This document shows positions 8,497 through 16,435 of a stretch of DNA of 35,925 nucleotides, one piece after another. The translations under genes were made by a program, and so were the position numbers. This DNA comes from JBBDYH01 sp040901795 (GTDB taxonomy: Bacteria; Planctomycetota; Planctomycetia; Pirellulales; JALHPA01). The notes beneath the pieces were generated by a model. That model worked only from the letters and a program-made list of their open reading frames with translations. It ran no database searches and was not told the DNA's origin. Each line of letters begins with the position of its first letter. Position 1 is the stretch's first letter. The stretch is from positions 1-35,925 of the forward strand of contig JBBDYH010000050.1 of NCBI GenBank assembly GCA_040901795.1, read 5' to 3'.

Positions 8497-10995
8497 ATGA
8501 ACCAGAACGTTCTGCCGGAGCACCAGGTTGCCGTCCCCCAGCCCGTCGGAGGCGAAGGTGGCCAGTGCGACCTTGGCCACGACCGTATGATTAGCAGCGG
8601 CGACATAATGACCAGCCTAATCAACTCAACACATATGGATCAAAGTCTTCAGGCCAGTCACGCGGCAGTGGCGACGAAAGGTCCTTTGCAGACGGCAGAC
8701 CTGCCGCTGTTGGGGATGCACTGCGCCGCTTGCGCCAACCGGATTGAGCAAACGCTCAGCCGCGCTGCGGGCGTGGCGGAGGCGAATGTGAACTTCGCCA
8801 CCACGCGTGCAACCGTGCATTACGATCCAGCCCAGACCAACCCCAGCGCACTCCGTGACGCAGTCCGTTCGGCGGGTTACGATGCCATCGTGTCGCTGCC
8901 GAGCCGATCGGATGCGGACCAAGCGCCAAGCGCCGAGGACACCGAAGACGCCGGAACGAAAGCTCGCCAGGCCGACTACGAACGGCAGAAGCGGCGATTT
9001 CTCGTGGCGCTCGGTTTCACAGTCCCCGTCGCGCTGCTGGCGATGGGCGGGCATCTGATGCCGGCACTCGCTTCTTGGCTCAATCAAAGCTGGCGACCGT
9101 GGGTCGAGTTGGTGTTGACGACGCCCGTGCTGTTCTGGTCCGGCCGCGATTTTTTCACCGGCGCGTGGAACGCCGCACGACATCGCGCGGCGGACATGAA
9201 TACGCTGGTCGCAATTGGTACACTCTCGGCGTATGCCTATAGCGTTGTGGCCACCGTCGCGCCGCACTGGTTCACTTCAACCGTGGCCGCCGGCCCTTCG
9301 AGAGAGCATGCTACACATCCAATGGACTCTCCCGCCGGCGTCTATTACGAAGTTGCGGCGATCATCGTAACGCTGATCCTCATGGGACGCCTGCTCGAAG
9401 CGCGCGCTCGCAGCAAGGCGACCGGAGCGATTCGCGCCCTGGCGGGCTTACAAGCCAAGACGGCGCGCGTCGAGCGCGACGGCCGACAGCAAGATATTCC
9501 GATCGAGCAGGTGCAGATCGGCGACGTGATCGTCGTTCGCCCCGGCGAGAAAGTCCCCGTCGACGGCGAGATCACCGATGGCTCGTCGTCTGTCGATGAG
9601 AGCATGCTGACCGGCGAGCCGATGCCGGTGACGAAGAAGCCGGGCGACGTGGTCATCGGCGCCACGCTCAACAAGAGCGGCTCGTTCCGCTTCCGCGCCA
9701 CCAAAGTCGGCAAGGACACCGTCCTGCAACAGATCATTCGCATGGTCCAGCAGGCCCAAGGCGCGAAGGCCCCGATCCAGCGGCTGGCCGATGTGGTCTC
9801 TGGGTATTTTGTCCCCGTCGTGCTATGCATTGCCGTCGCCACGTTCGTCCTCTGGTACGACCTGGCGGCGGTCGAGAACCGTCTGACATTTGCTCTTTTG
9901 ACGTTCGTCTCGGTCCTGATCATCGCCTGCCCGTGCGCACTGGGTTTGGCGACGCCGACGGCGATCATGGTCGGCACTGGACGAGGCGCGCAAAGCGGGA
10001 TCTTGATCAAAGGGGGCGAGGCGCTGGAATCGGTCCACCGGCTCACGACCATCGTGCTCGACAAGACCGGGACGATCACCGAGGGCTGCCCGGCGGTGAC
10101 CGATGTCTTCCCGCTCGGGATGGACGAGCGCGAATTGTTGAGATTGGCCGGCGCTGCCGAGCGCGGGTCGGAACACCCGCTGGCCGAAGCCGTGGTCCGG
10201 TGTGCCGAGGAACGAAATATTGCGCTCGTGTCGGCCACGCACTTCGAGGCCATCTCCGGTGAAGGCATCGTGGCCACTGTCGAGGCGCGCGAGGTGCTGA
10301 TCGGCAACGCGGCGTTCCTGCAAAAGCGGGGAGTTACCGTTGATTCAGCGCCCGCCGAGCAATTAGCCGGCCAGGCCAAGACACCGATCTTTGTCGCCAT
10401 AGACGGCAAGCCCGCTGGGCTCTTCGCCATCGCCGATCCCATCAAAAAGACCTCGGCCGAGGCGATCCAACAACTGCAGCGAATGGGTTTGAAAGTGATT
10501 ATGCTCACTGGCGACAACCGCCGGACTGCCGAGTCGATCGCGCGCCAGCTTGGCATCGACCGCGTGCTGGCCGAGGTGCTGCCGGACGGCAAGAGCAACG
10601 AGATTCAGAAACTGCAGCAGGAGGGCGAGGTCGTGGCGATGGTCGGCGACGGCATCAACGACGCACCGGCGCTGGCTCAAGCCGACGTCGGAATCGCGAT
10701 GGGAAGCGGGACTGACGTGGCGATGGAAGCGGCCGACATTACGCTGGTCCGCGGTGACCTGAACGGCGTCGTGAGCAGCATTGCGCTCTCGCGCGCGACG
10801 ATCCGCAATGTCAAGCAGAACCTGTTCTTCGCGTTCATCTACAACGTGCTAGGAATCCCGATTGCGGCCGGGCTGTTGTATCCGTTCACCGGCTGGCTGC
10901 TCAGCCCGATCATCGCCTCCGGGGCGATGGCGCTTTCGAGTGTGAGCGTGGTGACCAATGCGCTGCGGTTGCGCGGCTTTCGCGTCGCGCGGTGA
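8497..10995 (+). CDS. copA: Copper(I)-translocating P1B-type ATPase
   Basis: This ATPase pumps Cu(I) out of the cytoplasm. In the 832-residue reading there is one N-terminal heavy-metal-associated domain with GMHCAAC at residues 73-79. Then come membrane helices, the actuator motif TGE (372-374), the transmembrane metal site CPC (478-480) in IACPCALG, the phosphorylation site DKTGT (D522), the P1B-specific HP (560-561) and the hinge GDGIND (717-722). Near the C-terminus, YN in FAFIYNVLGIP and MALSSVSVVTNA match the Cu(I) signatures of the last two helices. The start is uncertain: in-frame ATGs at 8497, 8587, 8608 and 8635 all lack a clear ribosome site. The first 60 residues before the metal domain are not conserved-looking, so a later start is possible. 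A cupredoxin gene follows, consistent with copper handling. Confidence 0.95.
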   Translation: MNQNVLPEHQVAVPQPVGGEGGQCDLGHDRMISSGDIMTSLINSTHMDQSLQASHAAVATKGPLQTADLPLLGMHCAACANRIEQTLSRAAGVAEANVNFATTRATVHYDPAQTNPSALRDAVRSAGYDAIVSLPSRSDADQAPSAEDTEDAGTKARQADYERQKRRFLVALGFTVPVALLAMGGHLMPALASWLNQSWRPWVELVLTTPVLFWSGRDFFTGAWNAARHRAADMNTLVAIGTLSAYAYSVVATVAPHWFTSTVAAGPSREHATHPMDSPAGVYYEVAAIIVTLILMGRLLEARARSKATGAIRALAGLQAKTARVERDGRQQDIPIEQVQIGDVIVVRPGEKVPVDGEITDGSSSVDESMLTGEPMPVTKKPGDVVIGATLNKSGSFRFRATKVGKDTVLQQIIRMVQQAQGAKAPIQRLADVVSGYFVPVVLCIAVATFVLWYDLAAVENRLTFALLTFVSVLIIACPCALGLATPTAIMVGTGRGAQSGILIKGGEALESVHRLTTIVLDKTGTITEGCPAVTDVFPLGMDERELLRLAGAAERGSEHPLAEAVVRCAEERNIALVSATHFEAISGEGIVATVEAREVLIGNAAFLQKRGVTVDSAPAEQLAGQAKTPIFVAIDGKPAGLFAIADPIKKTSAEAIQQLQRMGLKVIMLTGDNRRTAESIARQLGIDRVLAEVLPDGKSNEIQKLQQEGEVVAMVGDGINDAPALAQADVGIAMGSGTDVAMEAADITLVRGDLNGVVSSIALSRATIRNVKQNLFFAFIYNVLGIPIAAGLLYPFTGWLLSPIIASGAMALSSVSVVTNALRLRGFRVAR

Positions 10996-11001
10996 GGTCT
11001 C

Positions 11002-11137
11002 TTGGAGTGCGGCGACTTGTCGTCGCTTTGGATTTCCCTACGGTGTGATAGGCGAATGAATAGTTTTGTTCGATGCCCGTCGTTCGGCTTTGAGAGGTGT
11101 TTGAAAAAGAAAGCGACGACAAGTCGTCGCACTCCAA
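11002..11137. repeat. MITE/REP-like inverted repeat between copper ATPase and cupredoxin genes
   Basis: Left arm 11002-11029 and right arm 11110-11137 are inverted copies with one mismatch; their core is GCGACGACTTGTCGTCGC, itself a palindrome. About 80 bases lie between. The element begins 6 bases after the ATPase stop and ends 2 bases before the cupredoxin ATG, so it fills the whole junction. Its shape suggests a mobile REP doublet or miniature element. No transposase lies nearby. Confidence 0.88.
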
Positions 11138-11139
11138 AA

Positions 11140-11514
11140 ATGGACACATCCGAAATCATCGTTACCGTTGTCGGCGTGTTGCTGATCGGCGCGATTCTGT
11201 GGTTCTTCTTCGGACCGCGCGAGGCGCTGGCCGCGCGCGCCGGCGCCGCCGGCGTGCAGGAGGTCGAGGTGATCGTCAAAGGCGGTTACTCCCCCGACCG
11301 AATCCAGGTCCGTGCCGGAGCGCCGGTGCGGTTGAACTTTGTGCGGCAAGAGACCAACCCATGTACGGAACAGGTTATTCTCTCCGACTTCGGCATCATT
11401 CAAACCCTGCCGTTCGGCCAGAGCACGGCGGTGGAGTTCACGCCCCAACGTCCGGGGAAGTTCGAGTTCCACTGCGCGATGAACATGGTGCGGGGAGAAA
11501 TCGTCGCCAGATAA
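11140..11514 (+). CDS. Membrane-anchored cupredoxin-domain protein
   Basis: A 124-residue protein: an N-terminal membrane segment (residues about 5-25, IIVTVVGVLLIGAILWFFFG) and a cupredoxin_1-like domain from about residue 45 (VEVIVKGGYSPDRIQVRAGAPVRL by position). Likely copper ligands are the Cys in TNPCTEQ and the Cys and Met residues in FHCAMNM. The order C ... LPFGQ ... PGKFEFHCAMNMVRG is typical of cupredoxins found next to, or fused to, CopA ATPases, where they are thought to accept or store copper outside the cytoplasmic membrane. The ATG at 11140 directly follows a repeat element and has no Shine-Dalgarno. The frame is open upstream to 11002, so an N-terminal extension encoded by the repeat cannot be ruled out, but the membrane anchor argues for 11140. 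Confidence 0.85.
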   Translation: MDTSEIIVTVVGVLLIGAILWFFFGPREALAARAGAAGVQEVEVIVKGGYSPDRIQVRAGAPVRLNFVRQETNPCTEQVILSDFGIIQTLPFGQSTAVEFTPQRPGKFEFHCAMNMVRGEIVAR

Positions 11515-11537
11515 CCGTGTAACGTATTCGCCGATTG
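11511..11537 (+). promoter_or_regulatory. Candidate sigma-28-like promoter upstream of the sigma operon
   Basis: GCCGATTG (11530-11537) matches 6 of 8 bases of the enterobacterial sigma-28 -10 element GCCGATAA. ATAA (11511-11514) sits exactly 15 bases upstream, the usual spacer, but is a weak -35 match. If real it would let the sigma factor at 12228 activate its own operon. It is found by eye only. Confidence 0.25.
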
Positions 11538-11665
11538 TGCGCTTAGCGAGAGTGGATCTACGCCCGGCCAATTTGTGTAATTCCGGTTGAACCGTAGCTA
11601 ATTGTGGTGGTGACTTGCAACCGTGACCGCCGAGGCGTATGGTGTTCGATTAGCGAACCGGAGGC

Positions 11666-12238
11666 GTGACAAACCTCAAGCGTTTTCCCTCTTCGGGCGT
11701 CGTTTCGGACGCCCAGGGTTATCGCCTATGGTTTTCCGGTTCCATGACGCCCGGTGACGATGAAGCGCCAGTTTTTGGTGCGAATCTGCAAGCGAAGGGC
11801 AATATGGGCTTCTCTGCGGACAATTCCCGAGAGGGAGCCGGCTCATCTGGACCGCCGCCGAGCTCGCAGCGCTCGGGCGGCCTCGGCCCGCAGCCAACCG
11901 ACGCCAAAGCAGATAGCTACGGGGTCCTGCTCGACGCTGTGCTTCAGCAGACGCTGCTTACCGAAAAAGCAGAGGCGCAGGAGCGGTTGGAGTCGCTCGA
12001 CGAGCTTCTGGAGCTGGCGCGGCGACGGCGCGGCGAAGCGTTCTTGCTCGATCCGATCGCAGTTGAGTTAGTCCAAACAGTCTTGGGCATGCCGTTTCGT
12101 GCGCTGGTCGCCAGCGACGACCAGTGGCTGTCGATGACCCGACAGGTTGCCGAGACCCTGTGCGACGACCCGACTTCCTATGACCGGTTAAATTCCTTGT
12201 GGCGCCGCCTCAACGAGAGGTGCGGAAATGGCAACTAA
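11666..12238 (+). CDS. Unrecognised protein translationally coupled to a sigma-28-like factor
   Basis: A 190-residue frame from GTG at 11666, with an alternative ATG at 11744 giving 164 residues. GGAGG lies immediately before the GTG, too close to be ideal, so the start is uncertain. The first 85 residues are low-complexity (Gly, Ser, Pro) and probably disordered. The C-terminal half is predicted helical: VLLDAVLQQTLLTEKAEAQERLESL, then LLELARRRRGEAFLLDP and WLSMTRQVAETL. I do not recognise a family. Its stop overlaps the following sigma gene by 11 bases, so the two are probably made together. By analogy with other overlapping pairs it could be a partner or regulator of that sigma factor. That is inference from position only. 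Confidence 0.65.
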   Translation: MTNLKRFPSSGVVSDAQGYRLWFSGSMTPGDDEAPVFGANLQAKGNMGFSADNSREGAGSSGPPPSSQRSGGLGPQPTDAKADSYGVLLDAVLQQTLLTEKAEAQERLESLDELLELARRRRGEAFLLDPIAVELVQTVLGMPFRALVASDDQWLSMTRQVAETLCDDPTSYDRLNSLWRRLNERCGNGN

Positions 12239-12917
12239 GACTACGCAAGAACTCATCGCCAGTTGCCAAGGCCTGGTGCGTTCGTTGGCCTGGAAGATCC
12301 ACTGCAAACTGCCGAGGCACGTGGACCTGGACGACCTGGTAAGCTATGGGCAGGTTGGTCTGGGGGAAGCGGCACGCGACTATCAAGAAGGGCGGGGACA
12401 CTTTACGACGTACGCATACCATCGGGTCCGCGGGGCGATTCTCGACGGCCTTTCGAAGATGCGATGGTTCAACCAGGCTGACTACCATCGCGGCAAATAC
12501 ACGGAGATGGCGGAGGAAGTCCTCCACTCCGATCAAGAGGCACAACCAGAGGGCTCTGGAGACCTGGAGCAGGACGTGCGGTGGTTGAAGAACGTGGGCG
12601 GGGCTCTCGCCACGGTTTATCTGTTCTGCCACAGCAAGGATGAGCAGACCGATGGGGTCGGCGCGGTGGCAGACGATAGCGCGGCCTCGCCACCCGCCCT
12701 GTTGCTGAAGCGGGAGATTCACGAACGGTTGCACCAGTTGGTCAATGCGCTGCCGGCGGATGCCGCCGCGTTGATTCGTGGGGCATATTTCGAAGGTCTA
12801 TCGCTCAAGGAGGCAGGCGAGCGGATCGGAGTCAGCAAGGCCTGGGCCAGCCGGCTGCACGCCAAGGCGTTGGGTCAGTTGGCGCGGTCGCTGGTGGAAT
12901 TGCAACTGGTGGACTAA
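12228..12917 (+). CDS. Sigma-28/FliA-family RNA polymerase sigma factor
   Basis: A 229-residue protein. Region 2 appears near residues 10-85: LVRSLAWKIHCKLPRHVDLDDLVSYGQVGL, then FTTYAYHRVRGAILDGLSKMRWF. The latter matches the FliA/WhiG signature (RIRGAILDELR-type followed by W). Region 4 near residues 170-225 has LPADAAALIRGAYFEGLSLKEAGERIGVSKAWASRLHAKALGQL by position, a normal helix-turn-helix. Region 3 is poorly conserved and partly replaced by an acidic linker. No flagellar gene is present in the window. The gene lies 159 bases before tssA in the same direction, so the most economical idea is that it drives the T6SS genes. That is inference. Confidence 0.88.
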   Translation: MATKTTQELIASCQGLVRSLAWKIHCKLPRHVDLDDLVSYGQVGLGEAARDYQEGRGHFTTYAYHRVRGAILDGLSKMRWFNQADYHRGKYTEMAEEVLHSDQEAQPEGSGDLEQDVRWLKNVGGALATVYLFCHSKDEQTDGVGAVADDSAASPPALLLKREIHERLHQLVNALPADAAALIRGAYFEGLSLKEAGERIGVSKAWASRLHAKALGQLARSLVELQLVD

Positions 12918-13014
12918 GAAATGTTGGCAAGCGGGTCGCGGACGGCTTATTCTGGAAACGCGGATTGTTGGAGCGATCAAGGCGAAATCGTTTTGAGATC
13001 GACACTCAACAGAT

Positions 13015-13042
13015 TAAGCTGGTCGGGGCCGGTCTACGATTA
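13015..13042 (+). promoter_or_regulatory. Candidate sigma-28-like promoter upstream of tssA
   Basis: TAAG (13015-13018) and TACGATTA (13035-13042) are separated by 16 bases and resemble the sigma-28 elements TAAA and GCCGATAA (5 of 8 in the -10, including the CGAT core). The box ends 34 bases before the tssA ATG. It is a weak, by-eye match. Confidence 0.25.
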
Positions 13043-13076
13043 GAATGACGGCAGCAACACGATATTTATAAGCGTT

Positions 13077-14216
13077 ATGGCAAGCGTAGCTGAAGACGAA
13101 ATGACGGCGATCACATCAGCGATCGCAGGCGATAATCCCGCTGGCGCCGATCTGCGGGAAGACGATTCGCATTCCAGCGAGTTCCGCACGATTCGTGATG
13201 CTCGCAACGAGGCACGGCGCATCGAGCGGCGTGCTGACGAAGAGGTGGAAGACGCCGGGCCGGCCATGGCCCAATGGCAGACCGTGCTGGAGCTTGGCCA
13301 GCGGGCGCTGTCCGAGTGGACCAAAGACCTGGAAATCGCCGCTTATTTAATCGAGGCGCTCACCAGGCTGGAGGGATTCGGCGGCGTGGCGCGCGGCTTC
13401 CGCATGGTGCGGGAGCTGGTGGCCAGTTTTTGGGACAACCTGTATCCGCTACCCGACGAAGAGGGCCTGGCGACGCGCGTGCTGCCGCTGACCTGGCTCA
13501 ACGGCGCCGATGGCGACGGAGTGCTGCTGGGTCCGCTCAATCGCATTCCGCTCACCGAAGGCAGCAGTTGCGGCCCGTTCGCCATGTGGCAATACTTGCA
13601 GGCGACCGAGCTTGCGGCTACGGCCGATGCCACGGGGCGCGAGGACCGCATTCGGCAAGGCGCGACGACGCGTGATCAGATCGACCGGGCCTGCAACGAA
13701 ACCAGTCCGCAGTTTTTTCTGCAGCTCGTCCAAGACATTGAGGATTGCCAGCGCGAGTTTCAGGCGCTGGATAAACTGCTCACCGAGAAGTGCGGGCACG
13801 AGCATGCACCGCCCAGCTCGCGAATCCGCGAGACGCTGGACAACTGTCTGCGCGCGGTGCAGGAGATTGGTAGGAAGCGGATGGCGGACGCCACCATTAC
13901 GACGGCCGACGTCGGTGGCAATGGCGCAGGGGGCGGGATTTCATTTGACGGAAGCAACCGGGGGGCCGGGGGGGTTTCGTCAGCGGGAGGATTTCAGCTC
14001 TCGACGCGCGACGATGCATTCCGCATACTGTTGGCGGTCGCTGACTTCTTCGAGCGGAGCGAGCCGCAGAGCCTGCTGCCGGCGCAGATTCGTCGCGTCG
14101 TCCGCTGGGGCCGTCTGACGCCGCAGGAGTTGTTCGCGGAATTGCTGGATGACGGCGGCGCGTTAGAACAAATGTTCAAATTGGTCGGGATTCCTCGACC
14201 CGAAAACTCGGAATGA
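13077..14216 (+). CDS. tssA: T6SS assembly protein TssA
   Basis: A 379-residue protein. The N-terminal ImpA_N domain covers about residues 15-150: ISGDNPAG-like AIAGDNPAGADLRED, the helix DARNEARRIERRADEE, then FRMVRELVASFWDNLYPLPDEEG and LPLTWLNG, the family hallmark. A Gly-rich linker lies near residues 280-305. The C-terminal domain begins about 305 with RDDAFRILLAVADFFERSEPQSLLPAQIRRVVRWGRL, the usual C-terminal motif of the shorter TssA class. TssA primes baseplate and sheath polymerisation. The gene opens the T6SS cluster and stops 54 bases before tssB. No Shine-Dalgarno is evident before the ATG. Confidence 0.93.
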   Translation: MASVAEDEMTAITSAIAGDNPAGADLREDDSHSSEFRTIRDARNEARRIERRADEEVEDAGPAMAQWQTVLELGQRALSEWTKDLEIAAYLIEALTRLEGFGGVARGFRMVRELVASFWDNLYPLPDEEGLATRVLPLTWLNGADGDGVLLGPLNRIPLTEGSSCGPFAMWQYLQATELAATADATGREDRIRQGATTRDQIDRACNETSPQFFLQLVQDIEDCQREFQALDKLLTEKCGHEHAPPSSRIRETLDNCLRAVQEIGRKRMADATITTADVGGNGAGGGISFDGSNRGAGGVSSAGGFQLSTRDDAFRILLAVADFFERSEPQSLLPAQIRRVVRWGRLTPQELFAELLDDGGALEQMFKLVGIPRPENSE

Positions 14217-14270
14217 ACCGTAGGCCGCTTTGGCCTTACTCGCTGATCCCTTCGTCACAGGAGTTCATCT

Positions 14271-14801
14271 ATGGCTGCGGAGTCCATTCATCAAAAGCTA
14301 GCGCGGGTGCGCAAGCCGCACGTGCACATCACCTACGAGGTGGAAACCGAAGGCGCTGTCGAGCAGAAGGAGTTGCCGTTTGTCGTCGGCGTAGTCGGCG
14401 ATTTCTCGGGCAACCCGACGCAGCCGCTCAAGCCGCTGGCGGATCGGAAGTTCATTTCGATCGATCGCGACAACTTCAACGACATCATGGCCCGCATGAC
14501 GCCGGGTCTGAACTTCCGCGTGGAGAATACGCTGAAGGGAGACGGCAGCGAAATGGCCGTACAGCTATCGTTCAAGGGCATCGAGGACTTCGAGCCGGGG
14601 CGGGTGGTGGAGCAAGTCGAGCCGCTCAAGAAACTCTTGGAAACGCGAAACAAGCTCCGCGACCTGTTGACCACCGTCGATCGCTCCGACAAGCTCGAAG
14701 AGCAGTTGGAAGAGATTCTGAAGAACACAGAGAAAACCCAGGCTTTGGCAAAGGCAGTCGGCGTTGAGAGCGCGCCGGATAACACCAACGGAGGTGAGTA
14801 A
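14271..14801 (+). CDS. tssB: T6SS contractile sheath small subunit TssB (VipA)
   Basis: A 176-residue protein of normal length for the family. Hallmarks are HITYEVETEGAVEQKELPFVVGVVGDFSG near residues 18-45, the DRKFISIDRDNFNDIMARM segment near 60-77, LSFKGIEDFEPGRVV near 95-110, and the helical tail with LLETRNKLRDLL. AGGAG precedes the ATG at a good distance. TssB pairs with TssC to form the contractile sheath around the Hcp tube. Its stop overlaps the tssC start by one base (TAATG), which implies translational coupling. Confidence 0.97.
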   Translation: MAAESIHQKLARVRKPHVHITYEVETEGAVEQKELPFVVGVVGDFSGNPTQPLKPLADRKFISIDRDNFNDIMARMTPGLNFRVENTLKGDGSEMAVQLSFKGIEDFEPGRVVEQVEPLKKLLETRNKLRDLLTTVDRSDKLEEQLEEILKNTEKTQALAKAVGVESAPDNTNGGE

Positions 14802-16303
14802 TGGCAAAGGCAGAAAAAGCAGCGGCCGCGACCGCGACCGCAACCGAAGTTGAATCCGGGTCCGTCCTCGACCAGATTTTGGACCGCATGCCCAAAGCGG
14901 TCGAACGCGACCGCGGCAAGGAAATGATCGACAACCTGGTGCAGGAGGCGCTCCGCGGCACCATCGTCTGGGATCGCAGCGTCACCAGGACGATCACCGC
15001 GGCCATTGAGAGCATCGACGCGGTGATGTCCAAGCAGCTTGCTGCGATCATGCACGCGCCTGAATTTCTCAAGCTGGAAGGATCGTGGCGCGGCATACAC
15101 TACCTGGTCATGAACTCGGAGACCTGCGCCACCTTGAAGATCAAGGTGATGAACATCTCCAAAAAGGAGTTGCAAAAGGATCTGGAGCGGGCGATCGAGT
15201 TCGATCAGAGCCAGATGTTCAAGAAGATGTACGAGTACGAATTCGGCATGCCTGGCGGCGAGCCTTATGGCGCGCTGGTCGGGGATTACGAGTTCACGAA
15301 CCATCCCGACGACATCGGTATGATGTCCAAGATGTCGAATGTGGCAGCGGCGGCGTTCTGCCCGTTCCTGGCGGCCGCTTCGCCGAAGCTGTTCGGGTTC
15401 GAGAGCTTCACGGAGCTGTCCAAACCGCGCGACTTGGAGAAGATCTTCCTCTCGGAGGACTACATCAAGTGGCGTTCGTTCCGCGACACCGAGGATGCGC
15501 GGTTCGTGGTCTTGACCATGCCGCGCGTACTGGCGCGACTGCCCTATGGCAGCGAGACCAAGCCGATCGACGAGTTCAGCTACGAAGAAGTCGAACTCGA
15601 TGCGAAGAGTGGACGCGCCAAGCCCGTGCCGCACGATCACTACGCCTGGATGAACGCGGCGTTTGTGATGGCCTCGCGGATGACCGACGCCTTCGCCAAG
15701 ACGAATTGGTGCACGTCGATTCGTGGCGCCGAGAACGGCGGCAAGGTCGAGGACCTGCCGGCGCACATCTTCACCAGCGACGATGGCGACCCGGACCTGA
15801 AATGCCCGACCGAAATCGGCATCACAGACCGCCGCGACGCGGAGCTCTCTAAGCTGGGCTTTTTGGCGCTGTGCCACTACAAGAACACCGACTACTCCGT
15901 CTTCTTTGGCGGCCAGACGGTGCAGAAGCCTAAGAAGTACGATCGCCCCGAAGCTACGGCCAACGCGGCGATTTCCGCCCGCTTGCCATACATGATGGCC
16001 ACCGGGCGGATCGCGCACTACCTGAAGGTCATCGCCCGCGACAAGATCGGCTCGTTCATGGAGCGGTCGGACTGCGAGGACTGGCTGAATCGTTGGATCA
16101 TGAATTACGTGACGGCCGATCCCAAGCCGTCGGCCGACATGAAGAAGAAGTATCCGCTGGCGGCTGCCAAGATCGAAGTCACGGAGATCCCCGGCAAGCC
16201 AGGCGCGTACAACGCCGTCGCCTGGCTGAGGCCCTGGCTGCAACTCGAAGAGTTGAACGCTTCGCTGCGGATGGTCGCCTCGATCCCGAAAAAGGCCGGC
16301 TAA
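14801..16303 (+). CDS. tssC: T6SS contractile sheath large subunit TssC (VipB)
   Basis: A 500-residue protein. Typical features are SVLDQILDRMP near the N-terminus, LEGSWRGIHYLVMNSET, YEYEFGMPGGEPYGALVGDYEF, LSKPRDLEKIF, YIKWRSFRDTEDARFVVLTMPRVLARLPYG, FLALCHYKNTDYSVFFGGQTVQKPKKYD, and the C-terminal LAAAKIEVTEIPGKPGAYNAVAWLRPWLQLEELNASLR, each near its usual place. GGAGGTGA is an excellent ribosome site. TssC is the main sheath subunit and partner of TssB. Length and motifs are complete, so this looks like the functional main copy of the two tssC genes. Confidence 0.97.
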   Translation: MAKAEKAAAATATATEVESGSVLDQILDRMPKAVERDRGKEMIDNLVQEALRGTIVWDRSVTRTITAAIESIDAVMSKQLAAIMHAPEFLKLEGSWRGIHYLVMNSETCATLKIKVMNISKKELQKDLERAIEFDQSQMFKKMYEYEFGMPGGEPYGALVGDYEFTNHPDDIGMMSKMSNVAAAAFCPFLAAASPKLFGFESFTELSKPRDLEKIFLSEDYIKWRSFRDTEDARFVVLTMPRVLARLPYGSETKPIDEFSYEEVELDAKSGRAKPVPHDHYAWMNAAFVMASRMTDAFAKTNWCTSIRGAENGGKVEDLPAHIFTSDDGDPDLKCPTEIGITDRRDAELSKLGFLALCHYKNTDYSVFFGGQTVQKPKKYDRPEATANAAISARLPYMMATGRIAHYLKVIARDKIGSFMERSDCEDWLNRWIMNYVTADPKPSADMKKKYPLAAAKIEVTEIPGKPGAYNAVAWLRPWLQLEELNASLRMVASIPKKAG

Positions 16304-16435
16304 CGAAGCCTGATTTTTGATTCACCGTGTGCTACTGCTCGTCGGCGAGCGATGCGCGTCCCCCCAATTGCGGCGCGGCATTGCTCGGGTCGCAAGCAGT
16401 GGCACACGGTTTTGCTTGAACGCACAGGTGGCTGA

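Noticed and set aside
8365..8580. Minus-strand open frame of 71 codons before the copper ATPase
   Set aside because: No family recognised, no ribosome site, and it overlaps the possible ATPase N-terminus.
9345..10598. Minus-strand open frame of 417 codons opposite the copper ATPase
   Set aside because: Antisense to all the P-type ATPase catalytic motifs, with low-complexity content.
14333..16243. Minus-strand open frame of 636 codons opposite tssB and tssC
   Set aside because: It mirrors two clear T6SS genes; long antisense frames are common in GC-rich coding DNA.
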